Assembly (NCBI RefSeq): GCF_001282115.1
Contig: NZ_LJBR01000164.1
Span: forward strand, 1 to 39,063
DNA: 39,063 nt
Source: Streptomyces sp. NRRL B-24085
GTDB taxonomy: Bacteria > Actinomycetota > Actinomycetes > Streptomycetales > Streptomycetaceae
Reading direction: 5' to 3'
Part shown: positions 8,751 through 19,270 of the stretch, piece after piece
How the letters are laid out: every line of letters starts with the position of its first letter
How positions within the stretch are numbered: the stretch's first letter is position 1
Position numbers and translations under genes: made by a program
The notes under the pieces: generated by a model
What the model saw: only the letters and a program-made list of their open reading frames with translations
The model's database searches: none
What the model was told of the DNA's origin: nothing

Positions 8751-9622
8751 GCGGTCCTCCTGCGGTTCGCGGTCAGGAGCACGGCGTAGGAGGCGATGAC
8801 GATGACCAGGCCCAGGAGCAAGGAGACCGTCGCCGCGTAGTTGAGCTGGTCGCCGGTGAACGCGAGGGAGTAGGCGTAGAGGTTGGCGGTGTAGGAGCTG
8901 CTGATGACGTCCGGCGCGATGGCCATCAGCAGTTTGGGCTCGTTGAAGAGCTGGAAGCTGCCGATCACCGAGAACAGCAGGGTGAGCAGCAACGCCGGGC
9001 GTAGCGCGGGGAGTTTGATCGACCGGGCGATCCGCCAGGCGCCCGCTCCGTCCATGGCGGCCGCCTCGTACAGGTCGTGCGGGATCGTCCGCAGGGCCGC
9101 GTACAGGATGATCATGTTGTAGCCGACGAACTCCCAGGTCACGATGTTCGACAGGCTGGCCGGCATCCAGCCGCCGCTGAGGAAGTCCGGGGCCGGCAGG
9201 CCGAGTTCCCGGCTCAGTTGGGCGAAGGGGCCGAAGTCGGGGCCGTAGAGGTAGCCCCACATCAGTGCGGCGACCACGCTCGGGACGGCGTACGGCACGA
9301 AGATGCCGAGCCGGATCACGCGGGCCAGGCGCAGCAGGCCGCTGTCGAGGGCGAGGGCGAACGCCAGGGCCAGCAGCAGCATCAGTGGGACCTGGAGGAG
9401 GAAGAACAGGGCAACCCGGCCGACGCCGTGCAGCAGCAGGGGGTCCTTGAGGGCGGTGGCGTAGTTGTCGAGGCCGACGAAGACCGTGCCGCCGACGAGG
9501 CGTTGCTGGAAGAGGCTGAGGTAGGCGGCGTAGAGGAGGGGTGCGAGGAAGAGCAGCAGGAAGAGGACGAGGAAGGGGGCCACGAACAGGGGCCCGGCCC
9601 TCCTGGAGCGGTCGGCGGCCAT
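8747..9622 (-). CDS. Sugar ABC transporter permease (MalF type)
   Basis: The 291-aa permease has six predicted membrane helices and the EAA motif EAAAMDGAGAWRIARSIKLP. Its start at 9622 lies one base from the stop of the binding-protein gene, showing tight operon structure. It pairs with the MalG-type subunit encoded next. The extracellular loop after helix 1 (QQRLVGGTVFVGLDNYATAL) is typical of the CUT1 carbohydrate family. Confidence 0.93.
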   Translation of the reverse strand: MAADRSRRAGPLFVAPFLVLFLLLFLAPLLYAAYLSLFQQRLVGGTVFVGLDNYATALKDPLLLHGVGRVALFFLLQVPLMLLLALAFALALDSGLLRLARVIRLGIFVPYAVPSVVAALMWGYLYGPDFGPFAQLSRELGLPAPDFLSGGWMPASLSNIVTWEFVGYNMIILYAALRTIPHDLYEAAAMDGAGAWRIARSIKLPALRPALLLTLLFSVIGSFQLFNEPKLLMAIAPDVISSSYTANLYAYSLAFTGDQLNYAATVSLLLGLVIVIASYAVLLTANRRRTA

Positions 9623-9623
9623 C

Positions 9624-11009
9624 TCAGGCCCCCTTGACGGTGAAGCCCTGCTTCTTGGCGTACGTCGTCAGGCGCGACTGCCACTGACCGAGCGCGGTGA
9701 CGGTGTCGGACCTGTCGGCGAGGGACTTGCCGACGGTCTCGGTCCAGTCGGTCGCCGCCTGGTCGAGGAACGGCGGCCACTGGAAGGAGGGCGAGACGGT
9801 CTCGCCGATGTCGGCGAAGACCTGGTTGACCTTCTGGCCGCCGTAGAAGGCGGGCGCCTCTCCGGTGAAATCCGGGTCCGTGAGCAGGGACTTGGTGGCC
9901 GGGAAGAAGAACTGCTCGGTGGCGAACATCCTCGCGCAGGCCGGGTCGCTGTTGAGGAACTGGGCGAACTGGGCCGCGGCGATCGGGTTCTTGGTGGAGC
10001 GCATGGCCGCGGTGGTGGAGCCGCCCCAGTTGCCGGAGGCGGGCTTGGCGGCGTCCCACTGCGGGAGCGGGGCCGCGCGCCAGTTGCCCGCGGTGGACTT
10101 GGCCGAGCCGGACAGGAAGGCCGGGCCCCAGGCGGCGGTGAGCCAGGTGGCGTACTTGCCCTTGTTGAAGCCGGCGTACCAGGCGTCGACGAAGTCGGGG
10201 TCGGTGCTGATGACGCCCTCCTTCGCGAGCCCGCCCCAGTAGTCGGCGAGCTTCCTGGAGACCGTGTCGTCGACGTCGATGGTGAGGGTGCTCTTGCGGG
10301 AGGTGGCGTAGGGCTTGGCGCCCGCCTGCCACAACAGGCCGTGCCAGGCGGCGGGTTCGTTGGCGGCGAGGTTGGTGAGGTAGACACCCGGGTCGGCCTT
10401 GTGGAGCTTGCGGGCCGCCTCGGCGAACTCGTCCCAGGTCGTCGGGACGTCGATGCCGTGCCTGTCGAAGATGTCCTTGCGGTACAGCATCCCCATGGGG
10501 CCGGTGTCCTGGGGGATCGCCCAGACCTCGCCGTCGGGGCCGCTGACCTGTCCCCAGGTCCAGTCGACGAACTTCTCCTTGAGCGCCGAGGCGCCGTACG
10601 GGCTCAGGTCGAGGAGGCTGTCGGTGACGGTGAAGGTGGGAACGGCCTGGTACTCGATCTGCGCCAGGTCCGGTGCGCCGCTGCCGGCCTTCAGCGCGGT
10701 GCGCAGCTTGGTGTAGTGCGTGACGCCCTGGCCGGCGTTGACGACCTTGACCTTGATCGCCGGGTACTTCTTCTCGAAGAGGGCGACCTCCTGCTGGATG
10801 TCCGGCACCCAGGTCCAGAAGGTCAGGTGGGTCGGGGTCCGCATCGCCTTGTCGATGTCGGCCTGACCGACCGGCTCGGCTGAGCCGGAGGAACCGCCCG
10901 GGTCACCGCCGCTGCAGGCGGTGAGCGCGGCACTGAGGGAGAGCGCTCCGGTCGCGGCGAGGAACCGCCGGCGGCTCGTGGCGGACGTGGGGACGAAGGA
11001 TCGGGGCAT
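9624..11009 (-). CDS. Sugar ABC transporter substrate-binding lipoprotein (SBP family 1)
   Basis: The 461-aa extracellular solute-binding protein is the first gene of the five-gene operon. GGGAG precedes the ATG at 11009. The N-terminus has a twin-arginine motif (SRRRFLAATG) and a lipobox ending LTAC with Cys32, so it is probably a Tat-exported lipoprotein. The mature part follows the CUT1 pattern (LTFWTWVPD, FEKKYPAIKVKVVNAGQG, WGGSTTAAMRS). The ligand is likely a galactose- or arabinose-containing oligosaccharide, judged from the enzymes in the operon and not from binding residues. Confidence 0.92.
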   Translation of the reverse strand: MPRSFVPTSATSRRRFLAATGALSLSAALTACSGGDPGGSSGSAEPVGQADIDKAMRTPTHLTFWTWVPDIQQEVALFEKKYPAIKVKVVNAGQGVTHYTKLRTALKAGSGAPDLAQIEYQAVPTFTVTDSLLDLSPYGASALKEKFVDWTWGQVSGPDGEVWAIPQDTGPMGMLYRKDIFDRHGIDVPTTWDEFAEAARKLHKADPGVYLTNLAANEPAAWHGLLWQAGAKPYATSRKSTLTIDVDDTVSRKLADYWGGLAKEGVISTDPDFVDAWYAGFNKGKYATWLTAAWGPAFLSGSAKSTAGNWRAAPLPQWDAAKPASGNWGGSTTAAMRSTKNPIAAAQFAQFLNSDPACARMFATEQFFFPATKSLLTDPDFTGEAPAFYGGQKVNQVFADIGETVSPSFQWPPFLDQAATDWTETVGKSLADRSDTVTALGQWQSRLTTYAKKQGFTVKGA

Positions 11010-11268
11010 GGTGAACTCCCGCCGAGGGGCATAGGGACGGCACGCCTGGCGAGGGCGCGTCGTGAGGGTGGGAAAGGAAGGAAGGGGTGGTGCGGCGTCG
11101 GCGTCGTCACCGGGTTCCGGTGGGCGGCGCGGGGCCGGGACCGGCACGCTCGGGTTGTCCCGCGCGGCGGAAGTCCACGGTCGTGGAGGGCGGTTCGGGA
11201 GCGGTGAACTCGGCTCGGTCTCCCCTCCCGGCCCCGCGAGGCTGCCTGCGGTGGCCGGGACGTGCGGG
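11010..11268. other. Intergenic region: operon promoter area and lacI terminator
   Basis: This 259-bp gap must hold the promoter of the binding-protein operon. Visible inverted repeats are TCCACGGTCGTGGA (11174-11187) and CACCGG-GTT-CCGGTG (about 11104-11118); either could be an operator, but neither matches the tandem 14-bp units before the LacI gene. No clear -10/-35 pair was recognised. Confidence 0.4.
11227..11259 (-). terminator. Hairpin after the LacI gene
   Basis: CCCGGCC (11227-11233) pairs with GGCCGGG (11253-11259), extended by CCGC/GCGG inside with one bulged base. It lies about 10 nt after the LacI stop codon. There is no U-tract. Confidence 0.5.
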
Positions 11269-12366
11269 TCAGTCGGTGGTGGCCGGGGGCGCGTGCGCGG
11301 AGTCGCGGGAGCCTGCGGCCGGACCCGGTCCGCCCGTCGGCGGGGGTGCCGTGGAGGCGCGTACGACGAGTTCGACCGGTGGGTCGCCCGCCGGTGCCGG
11401 CTCGGCGTCCGGTTTCTCGATGGCCTGCACCAGGAGCCGGAGTCCTTCCCGGGCCACGGCGTCGAAGGGCTGGCGGACGGTGGTCAGCGGCGGGGTGACA
11501 TAGGCGGAGACGGGGATGTCGTCGAAGCCGACGACGCTGACGTCCTCCGGCACGCGCAGGCCCGCCTCCAGCAGAGCCCGGATCAGGCCGACGGCCATGT
11601 CGTCGTTGGCGGCGAACACCGCGGTGACGTCGCCGGCGGCGGCGAGTTCACGGCCCGCCGTGTAGCCGGACGAGGCCGACCAGTCGCCCTCGATGACGGC
11701 GGGCTGCTCCCGGCCGCGTGCCGCGAGCGCCGCGCGCCAGCCCTGGAGACGGTCCCGGGCGGCGAACCACCGCTGCGGGCCGGCCAGGTGATGGACCGTC
11801 ACATGTCCGAGGTCCAGCAGGTGTTCGGTGGCCGCCCGGGCCAGCGACTCGGCGCCGACGCCCGCGGCCACGGCCCGTGGGCCACCGAAGGCGGCCGGCG
11901 CCCCGAGGACCAGGACGGGGACGTCGACGCTGAGCGCCGCCGAGCCCTCGTCGATCGGCTCGGAGACGACGATGCCGTCCACGCCCTGTTCGAGGAGCGA
12001 CTCCACGGCGCCGGCGACGCCCGCCGGATCGCCCTCCAGCGTGTTGACGACCCGGAGCGCGTACCCCGCGTCCCGGGCGGCCCGCTCGACGCCGATGAGC
12101 AGGGAGGCGGGGCCGTACAGGGCGGTGCCGAGGGTGACGACGCCGATCGAACGGGTGCGCCCGGAGGCCAGGGCCCGGGCCGCGCCGTTGAGCCGGTACC
12201 CGAGCTCCTCCGCGGCCCGGAGAACCCGCCCGCGGACCTCCTCGGAGACGTACCGCTCGCCGTTGAAGACCCGGGACACCGTCTTCTGGGACACACCGGC
12301 CAGCCGCGCCACGTCCACGGCGCGCGGTGCGCCAGGGCCACTGCCCTGTCCTGCGACTGGCGTCAT
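11269..12366 (-). CDS. LacI-family transcriptional regulator
   Basis: The 365-aa product has an N-terminal LacI helix-turn-helix (AVDVARLAGVSQKTVSRVFNG, about 15-36) with the hinge NGAARALASGRTRSIG, then a periplasmic-binding-protein-like effector domain (IGVVTLGTALYGPAS..., VFAANDDMAVGLIRALLEAG, VVGFDDIP). It sits between the GH36 gene and the ABC operon, all on the same strand, so it probably represses these sugar genes and is released by a galactoside. Three tandem 14-bp units about 70-115 bp upstream suggest autoregulation. The last 30 residues are proline/alanine-rich and probably disordered. Confidence 0.92.
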   Translation of the reverse strand: MTPVAGQGSGPGAPRAVDVARLAGVSQKTVSRVFNGERYVSEEVRGRVLRAAEELGYRLNGAARALASGRTRSIGVVTLGTALYGPASLLIGVERAARDAGYALRVVNTLEGDPAGVAGAVESLLEQGVDGIVVSEPIDEGSAALSVDVPVLVLGAPAAFGGPRAVAAGVGAESLARAATEHLLDLGHVTVHHLAGPQRWFAARDRLQGWRAALAARGREQPAVIEGDWSASSGYTAGRELAAAGDVTAVFAANDDMAVGLIRALLEAGLRVPEDVSVVGFDDIPVSAYVTPPLTTVRQPFDAVAREGLRLLVQAIEKPDAEPAPAGDPPVELVVRASTAPPPTGGPGPAAGSRDSAHAPPATTD

Positions 12367-12436
12367 TGCTGTCTCCCGGTGTCCGGCGGCTCAGATCCTA
12401 GCCAGAGCGGTCCGTCGAGGGCCTGTCCGCCCTTTC

Positions 12437-12478
12437 TGACTGCGCTGTCATGACTGCGCAGTCATATCTACGCAGTCG
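12437..12478. promoter_or_regulatory. Three tandem 14-bp operator units upstream of lacI
   Basis: TGACTGCGCTGTCA (12437), TGACTGCGCAGTCA (12451) and TATCTACGCAGTCG (12465) follow each other without a gap. The middle unit is a perfect palindrome with a central CG, extended to 16 bp at 12450-12465, as expected for a LacI-family site. The flanking units are degenerate. No second copy was found before the binding-protein operon. Confidence 0.65.
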
Positions 12479-12546
12479 GTCCGGGCGTGTCAAGAGTTCG
12501 CGCAGGATCGGCAGGGCGAGGCGGCGGGCGCGCACACGCGGGAGGT

Positions 12547-12577
12547 CGCTCCGCGGACCGGTGCGGCCGGTGGAGCG
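12547..12577 (-). terminator. Hairpin after the GH36 gene
   Basis: CGCTCC (12547-12552) pairs with GGAGCG (12572-12577), and inside it ACCGG (12557) pairs with CCGGT (12567). It lies about 29 nt downstream of the alpha-galactosidase stop codon. This suggests the LacI gene has its own promoter. Confidence 0.45.
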
Positions 12578-12605
12578 ATGTCGGCGAGGACGGAGGATCA
12601 GGCGC

Positions 12606-14768
12606 TCACGCGGTCCCGCCCAGCCCGAGCAGTACGGCGGTGTCGGGACGCGGCAGACCGACGGTCAGCTCTCCCTCGGCCGGGTCCCACTCGGCCGTGG
12701 CGTCGGCCGTCGTGGGCTGGAGCACCTCCGGGCGCAGGTCGACGCCCCGCAGATGGGGAAGGGTGAGCGTGCGGCTCGCCGGGGCGCCGGGCCGCTCGCG
12801 CCGCCACACCGTGACGTACGTGGAGCCGTGCCCGCGCAGGCCGTGGGCGATCCAGGCGTCGTCCCAGCCCGGCAGGCCCAGCGGCCAGAAGGGGCGGGCT
12901 TCGGCGATCGCCGGCCGGATGTCCTTGTAGACGCGGATCGCCGACCGGACGAGGTCGAACTGCTCGTCGTCCATGCGGTCGAGGAAGCCGGAGAGGTGGA
13001 TCCGGCCCAGCAGTGCGCCGGTGAGGGTGAAGGCGATCCGGTCGGTGGTGTGGTCGGGCTGGGGGTAGGCCCACACCGCGGCCTGTTCGGGGGTGACGGC
13101 GGTGGCGGCGGCCGCGGCGACGGGCGGGTAACGCAGGGGGTCCTGCTGGTCGCTGGTGGACTGGAGCTGGGCGACGGAGAGTTGGGCGTAGTCCATGCGC
13201 AGGCCGCCGGAGCCGCAGTTCTCCAGGACCAGGCCGGGGTGCCGGTCGAGGAGGCCGGACAGCCAGTCGAGGTGGGCGCGGTGATGGCCGAGCAGTCCGG
13301 CGCCGGGGCTCTCCGGGCCGTGCTCCGTGCCGGGTCCGCTGTTGATGTTGTAGTCGAGCTTGAGGTACCCGACGCCCCACTCGCCGACCAGCCGGTCCAC
13401 CACCGCGTCCAGGTGGGCCCGGGCGGCGGGGTGGCGCAGGTCCAGGTGGTGGCGTCCGTGTTCCGTCACGCGCAGGCCGCCGCGCCGGAAGAAGGCCTCG
13501 GGCGGCAGGCTGCGGGCCAAAGGGCTGCGCACGCCCACCACTTCGGGCTCCAGCCACAGGCCGGGGACCATGCCGTGGCCCCGGATCGCGTCCAGCACCT
13601 CGTGGATGCCGCCGGGGAACCGCCCCCGGGCGGGTTCCCACGCCCCGACTGCGTCCCACCAGCCCTGGGCGTCGTCGTCGTACCATCCCGCGTCGATGAC
13701 GAAGACCTCGGCGCCCGCCCTCGCCGCCGCCGCTACCAGCGGCAGGAGTTTGCCGGTGGTCGGGTCGCCCATGAGGGTGTTCATGTAGTCGTTGTAGATC
13801 ACCGGCAGGGCGCGGCGGTCGGGGTGGTCGCGGCGGAACCGCCTGCGGTGGTCGGTGAGTTCACCGAAGGCGGTGTCGAGGCCGCCGGTGCCGCCGCGGA
13901 CGAGGACCGCGGGTACGGTGACGAACTCCTTGCCGGGCGCGAGGGTGTGCCACCACTGGTGGTGGGCGTCGTCGGGGCCGAACAGGGCGGCGTAGGCGGC
14001 GCCTTCGCGTTCGCCGGTCTCGAAGCGCCAGCCCGCGCTGGACTCGATCTGCCACAGCCAGGTCCGCCCGGAACGGTCGGTGAGCGCGCCCATCGGCAGG
14101 TGGCGGCCGGTGGACCAGCTCCCCTGCGAGTGGCGCTCGAAGCAGCCGCGTCCCTCGTGACCGTGTGCGAACCGGCTCAGCGGGGCGATGTGCTCCCGGA
14201 AGGGGGCCTCGCGCCAGCGGCATTCGGCGAGCCAGTCGTTGTCCGCCCAGTGCAGAGTCAGTCCGTCGACGCCGCCGTCGGGGTCGGTGATGCCGCCGAG
14301 GGTCAGGGTGCTCACGCTCTCCAGCCGCAGCGGCGCCACCCCCTCGTTGACCAGACGCACCCGCGAGCGCAGGGCACCGGCGCCCGCCACCGTCTCCAGG
14401 AGCACCTCCGCCGCCAGGCCCGTCTCCGGGTCCGCCAGCCGGATCGTGGTGCGCTCACGGTCTCCGTCCCGGACCGTCCCGTGGTCGCGGTAGGCCAGTC
14501 GGTCGCCGATCGCCGTCTCGATGAAGCGCTCCCCCGACCACAGGCGTCCGTGCCCGGTGGCGGTGACCTCGACCAACGGCACCAGGGTGGCCCATTCCTG
14601 GCCGGGCGTGCCCAGCCGGACCGATCCGGAGGCACCCAGGACGGCGTGCAGCCCGAGCCCCGGATGCGACCAGAGCGGTGATCCTCCGAGCGGGCCGGCG
14701 GCTGCGGTCAACGCGGTTCCCCTTCCGGGACGGCTGGTGTGCCGGACGGGCACGAGGTGACCGTTCAT
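12606..14768 (-). CDS. GH36 alpha-galactosidase
   Basis: The product is 720 aa from ATG 14768; a GTG nine bases upstream (14777) would add three residues, but GAGG lies between the two. It has no signal peptide and is cytoplasmic. Layout: N-terminal beta-supersandwich (about 1-320), TIM barrel and C-terminal beta domain. KLDYN carries the nucleophile (about Asp472), STSDQQD the acid/base region, and ENCGSGGLRMDY the GH36 substrate-binding loop. Length fits family members of about 700-740 aa. With the GH42 enzyme it lets the cell split both alpha- and beta-galactosides. It is transcribed away from purU, with a 152-bp divergent promoter region between them. Confidence 0.92.
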   Translation of the reverse strand: MNGHLVPVRHTSRPGRGTALTAAAGPLGGSPLWSHPGLGLHAVLGASGSVRLGTPGQEWATLVPLVEVTATGHGRLWSGERFIETAIGDRLAYRDHGTVRDGDRERTTIRLADPETGLAAEVLLETVAGAGALRSRVRLVNEGVAPLRLESVSTLTLGGITDPDGGVDGLTLHWADNDWLAECRWREAPFREHIAPLSRFAHGHEGRGCFERHSQGSWSTGRHLPMGALTDRSGRTWLWQIESSAGWRFETGEREGAAYAALFGPDDAHHQWWHTLAPGKEFVTVPAVLVRGGTGGLDTAFGELTDHRRRFRRDHPDRRALPVIYNDYMNTLMGDPTTGKLLPLVAAAARAGAEVFVIDAGWYDDDAQGWWDAVGAWEPARGRFPGGIHEVLDAIRGHGMVPGLWLEPEVVGVRSPLARSLPPEAFFRRGGLRVTEHGRHHLDLRHPAARAHLDAVVDRLVGEWGVGYLKLDYNINSGPGTEHGPESPGAGLLGHHRAHLDWLSGLLDRHPGLVLENCGSGGLRMDYAQLSVAQLQSTSDQQDPLRYPPVAAAAATAVTPEQAAVWAYPQPDHTTDRIAFTLTGALLGRIHLSGFLDRMDDEQFDLVRSAIRVYKDIRPAIAEARPFWPLGLPGWDDAWIAHGLRGHGSTYVTVWRRERPGAPASRTLTLPHLRGVDLRPEVLQPTTADATAEWDPAEGELTVGLPRPDTAVLLGLGGTA

Positions 14769-14832
14769 GATCCTCACACGCCCGTGACCGGTCGTACAAG
14801 CACCAGCCGTTCCGCTGCCGCCGCACCGGGAG

Positions 14833-14863
14833 CCGGCTCTTGACCGGGGGTGGCCAGAGCCGG
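14833..14863. promoter_or_regulatory. Inverted repeat in the GH36/purU divergent region
   Basis: CCGGCTCT (14833-14840) and AGAGCCGG (14856-14863) form an 8-bp inverted repeat with a 15-base spacer. A TTGACC hexamer at 14840-14845 could be a -35 element. Its role, whether for GH36 or purU, is not clear. Confidence 0.3.
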
Positions 14864-14868
14864 GACCA

Positions 14869-14905
14869 TGTTGCGTATCAGTCGCACTGTTGCGTATCGC
14901 GCAGC
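14869..14905 (+). promoter_or_regulatory. IclR-type operator O1 (purU)
   Basis: TGTTGCGTATC occurs twice, at 14869-14879 and 14888-14898, exactly 19 bp apart. The second copy also forms GTTGC-N7-GCAGC (14889-14905). The same 19-bp-spaced half-site precedes the other betaine genes here. The first TTGCGT and the second GTATCG are 17 bp apart, so the repeat may overlap the -35 and -10 of purU. Confidence 0.75.
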
Positions 14906-14920
14906 CTTCGGGAGGACTCA

Positions 14921-15793
14921 GTGTCTCTTCGACCGCACTCCGACCGCGAGTTCGTCCTCACCCTGTCCTGCCCCGACCGCTCGGGCCTGGTCCACGCCGT
15001 CACCGGCTTCCTGGTCCGGCACTCGGGGAACATCCAGGAGAGCCAGCAGTTCGACGACCGGCTCCAGGACCGCTTCTTCATGCGCGTCCACTTCGACGTC
15101 TCGGACCCGGGCACCGGTCTGGAGGAGCTGCGGTCCGGCTTCGCACCGGTCGCCGAGGCGTACCGGATCACCTGGCAGCTGCGGAACGCGACCACCCCGA
15201 CCCGCACCCTGATCATGGTGTCGAAGTACGGCCACTGCCTGAACGACCTGCTCTTCCGGCAGCGCACCGGCGCACTCGGCATCGAGGTGCCGGCGATCGT
15301 CTCCAACCACCGGGACTTCGCCCCGCTCGCGGAGAGCTACGGCATCCCCTTCCACCACGTGCCGGTGACCCCGGAGACCAAGGCGGACGCGGAGGCGCGC
15401 CTGCTCGACCTGGTCGACCGGCTGGACATCGACCTCGTGGTCCTCGCCCGCTACATGCAGATCCTGTCGAACGACCTGTGCAAGCAGCTCGAGGGCCGGG
15501 CGATCAACATCCACCACTCGTTCCTGCCGAGCTTCAAGGGCGCCCGGCCCTATGTCCAGGCGCACGAACGGGGCGTGAAGCTCGTCGGGGCCACCGCCCA
15601 CTACGTCACCCCGGACCTCGACGAGGGGCCCATCATCGAGCAGGACGTGATCCGCGTGAACCACGCCCAGAGCGCCGGGAGTCTGGTCACCCTGGGCCGT
15701 GACGTCGAGGCGCAGGTCCTGGCCCGGGCCGTGGAGTGGCACAGCCAGAGCCGGGTGATGATCAACGGCCGTCGCACGGTGGTCTTCCGCTGA
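14921..15793 (+). CDS. purU: Formyltetrahydrofolate deformylase PurU
   Basis: The 290-aa product starts at GTG 14921, four bases after GGAGGA. An N-terminal ACT domain (EFVLTLSCPDRSGLVHAVTGFL, about 10-90) is followed by a formyltransferase-fold catalytic domain with INIHHSFLPSFKGARPY and GATAHYVTPDLDEGPIIEQ, which hold the conserved Asn, His and Asp. The enzyme hydrolyses 10-formyl-THF to formate and THF. Next to a folate-dependent dimethylglycine oxidase it probably frees THF from the one-carbon units made during demethylation, an association also known from Arthrobacter betaine/sarcosine operons. An IclR-type operator precedes it and an iclR gene follows 32 bp later. Confidence 0.95.
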   Translation: MSLRPHSDREFVLTLSCPDRSGLVHAVTGFLVRHSGNIQESQQFDDRLQDRFFMRVHFDVSDPGTGLEELRSGFAPVAEAYRITWQLRNATTPTRTLIMVSKYGHCLNDLLFRQRTGALGIEVPAIVSNHRDFAPLAESYGIPFHHVPVTPETKADAEARLLDLVDRLDIDLVVLARYMQILSNDLCKQLEGRAINIHHSFLPSFKGARPYVQAHERGVKLVGATAHYVTPDLDEGPIIEQDVIRVNHAQSAGSLVTLGRDVEAQVLARAVEWHSQSRVMINGRRTVVFR

Positions 15794-15813
15794 CCGGCGC
15801 CGATTCGTTCGCA

Positions 15814-15825
15814 TAGGGTTCCGCC
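15814..15825 (+). promoter_or_regulatory. -10 element for a leaderless iclR1 transcript
   Basis: TAGGGT at 15814-15819 fits the Streptomyces -10 pattern TANNNT. The ATG at 15826 follows after six bases, where transcription would start, and no ribosome binding site is visible. This suggests a leaderless mRNA. The second iclR gene has the same geometry. Confidence 0.55.
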
Positions 15826-16617
15826 ATGAGCAGCTACGGCACCGAGTCCGGGGGCGCTTCCGGCGGCGGGGTGCAGTCCGTCGACCGGGCCGTCACCGTG
15901 CTGGAGATCCTCGCGCAGCGCGGCGAGGCAGGGGTGAGTGAGGTCGCCGAGGCGATCGACGTCCACAAGTCCACCGCGTTCCGTCTGCTCGGCGCGCTGG
16001 AGGCGCACGGGATGGTCGAGCAGGAGGGCGAGCGCGGGAAGTACCGCCTCGGCTTCGGCATCGTGCGGCTGGCCGGCGCGGTCACCGGGCGCATCGACGT
16101 CACCAGGCACGGGCGCGGGATCTGCGAGCGCCTCGCCGACAAGTTGGGCGAGACGATGAACATCGCGGTCCTGGAGTCCCACCATGTGATCAATCTCGAC
16201 CAGGTGCGCGGCCGGTCCGCCATCACCGCGCAGAACTGGGTCGGCCGGCTGACGCCGATGCACTGCACGTCGAGCGGCAAGGTCCTGCTCGCCCATCTCC
16301 CGGACGGCCGCCGGGAGGAACTCGTCGCGGCGGCCGGACTGGAACGGATGACGGCACGCACGCTGACCTCCCGGCAGGAACTGGAGGCCGAGCTGACCCG
16401 GGTCCGCGAGCAGGGTTACGCGATGACGGTGGAGGAGTACGAGGAGGGCCTCAACGCCATGGCGGCGCCGGTGCGTTCCCGTGACGGCAAGGTCGTCGCC
16501 GCCCTCACCGCCTCGGGTCCCGCCTTCCGGCTCACCGAGGAGCGGATGCACGAACTGGCACCCGTGCTGGTGGAGGGCGCCGACGAACTCAGCCGCCGAC
16601 TGGGCCACTTGGGCTGA
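15826..16617 (+). CDS. IclR-family transcriptional regulator (paralogue 1)
   Basis: The 263-aa product has an N-terminal winged helix (VQSVDRAVTVLEILAQRGEAGVSEVAEAIDVHKSTAFRLL, about 16-55) and an IclR effector domain (about 80-258) with TAQNWVG, CTSSGKVLLAHL and AMAAPVRSRDG. It closely resembles the second IclR gene at 26870: the helix-turn-helix is nearly identical while ligand-pocket segments differ. It lies between purU and the dimethylglycine oxidase gene and probably senses choline, betaine or a demethylation intermediate to control the 19-bp-repeat operators. Its end converges on the oxidase gene with a 25-bp gap. Confidence 0.92.
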   Translation: MSSYGTESGGASGGGVQSVDRAVTVLEILAQRGEAGVSEVAEAIDVHKSTAFRLLGALEAHGMVEQEGERGKYRLGFGIVRLAGAVTGRIDVTRHGRGICERLADKLGETMNIAVLESHHVINLDQVRGRSAITAQNWVGRLTPMHCTSSGKVLLAHLPDGRREELVAAAGLERMTARTLTSRQELEAELTRVREQGYAMTVEEYEEGLNAMAAPVRSRDGKVVAALTASGPAFRLTEERMHELAPVLVEGADELSRRLGHLG

Positions 16618-16642
16618 CGGTCGGCCCGCGCCGCGCTGCCGC

Positions 16643-19134
<2,492 letters not shown>

Positions 19135-19216
19135 TCAATGTGCCCGCCGTGCCGGTGGGTGTCAAGAGCTCCCGTGACGTCGGAGAACGTCCCGCGACAA
19201 CCCCGGAAAACGGCGG

Positions 19217-19258
19217 GGCCCGGTGGGCGGCACGCGCGCGCGTGCCGCCCACCGGGCC
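19217..19258 (-). terminator. 42-bp perfect palindrome, terminator of the betB-ABC operon
   Basis: All 21 base pairs are matched (arm starts GGCCCGGTGGGCGGC, centre CGCG). It begins 12 bp after the stop of the glycine-betaine binding-protein gene. On the minus strand a short TTTT follows within six bases. It is a very strong intrinsic terminator and also shields the divergent operator of the dimethylglycine oxidase gene. Confidence 0.85.
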
Positions 19259-19270
19259 TCCTGGACAGGG

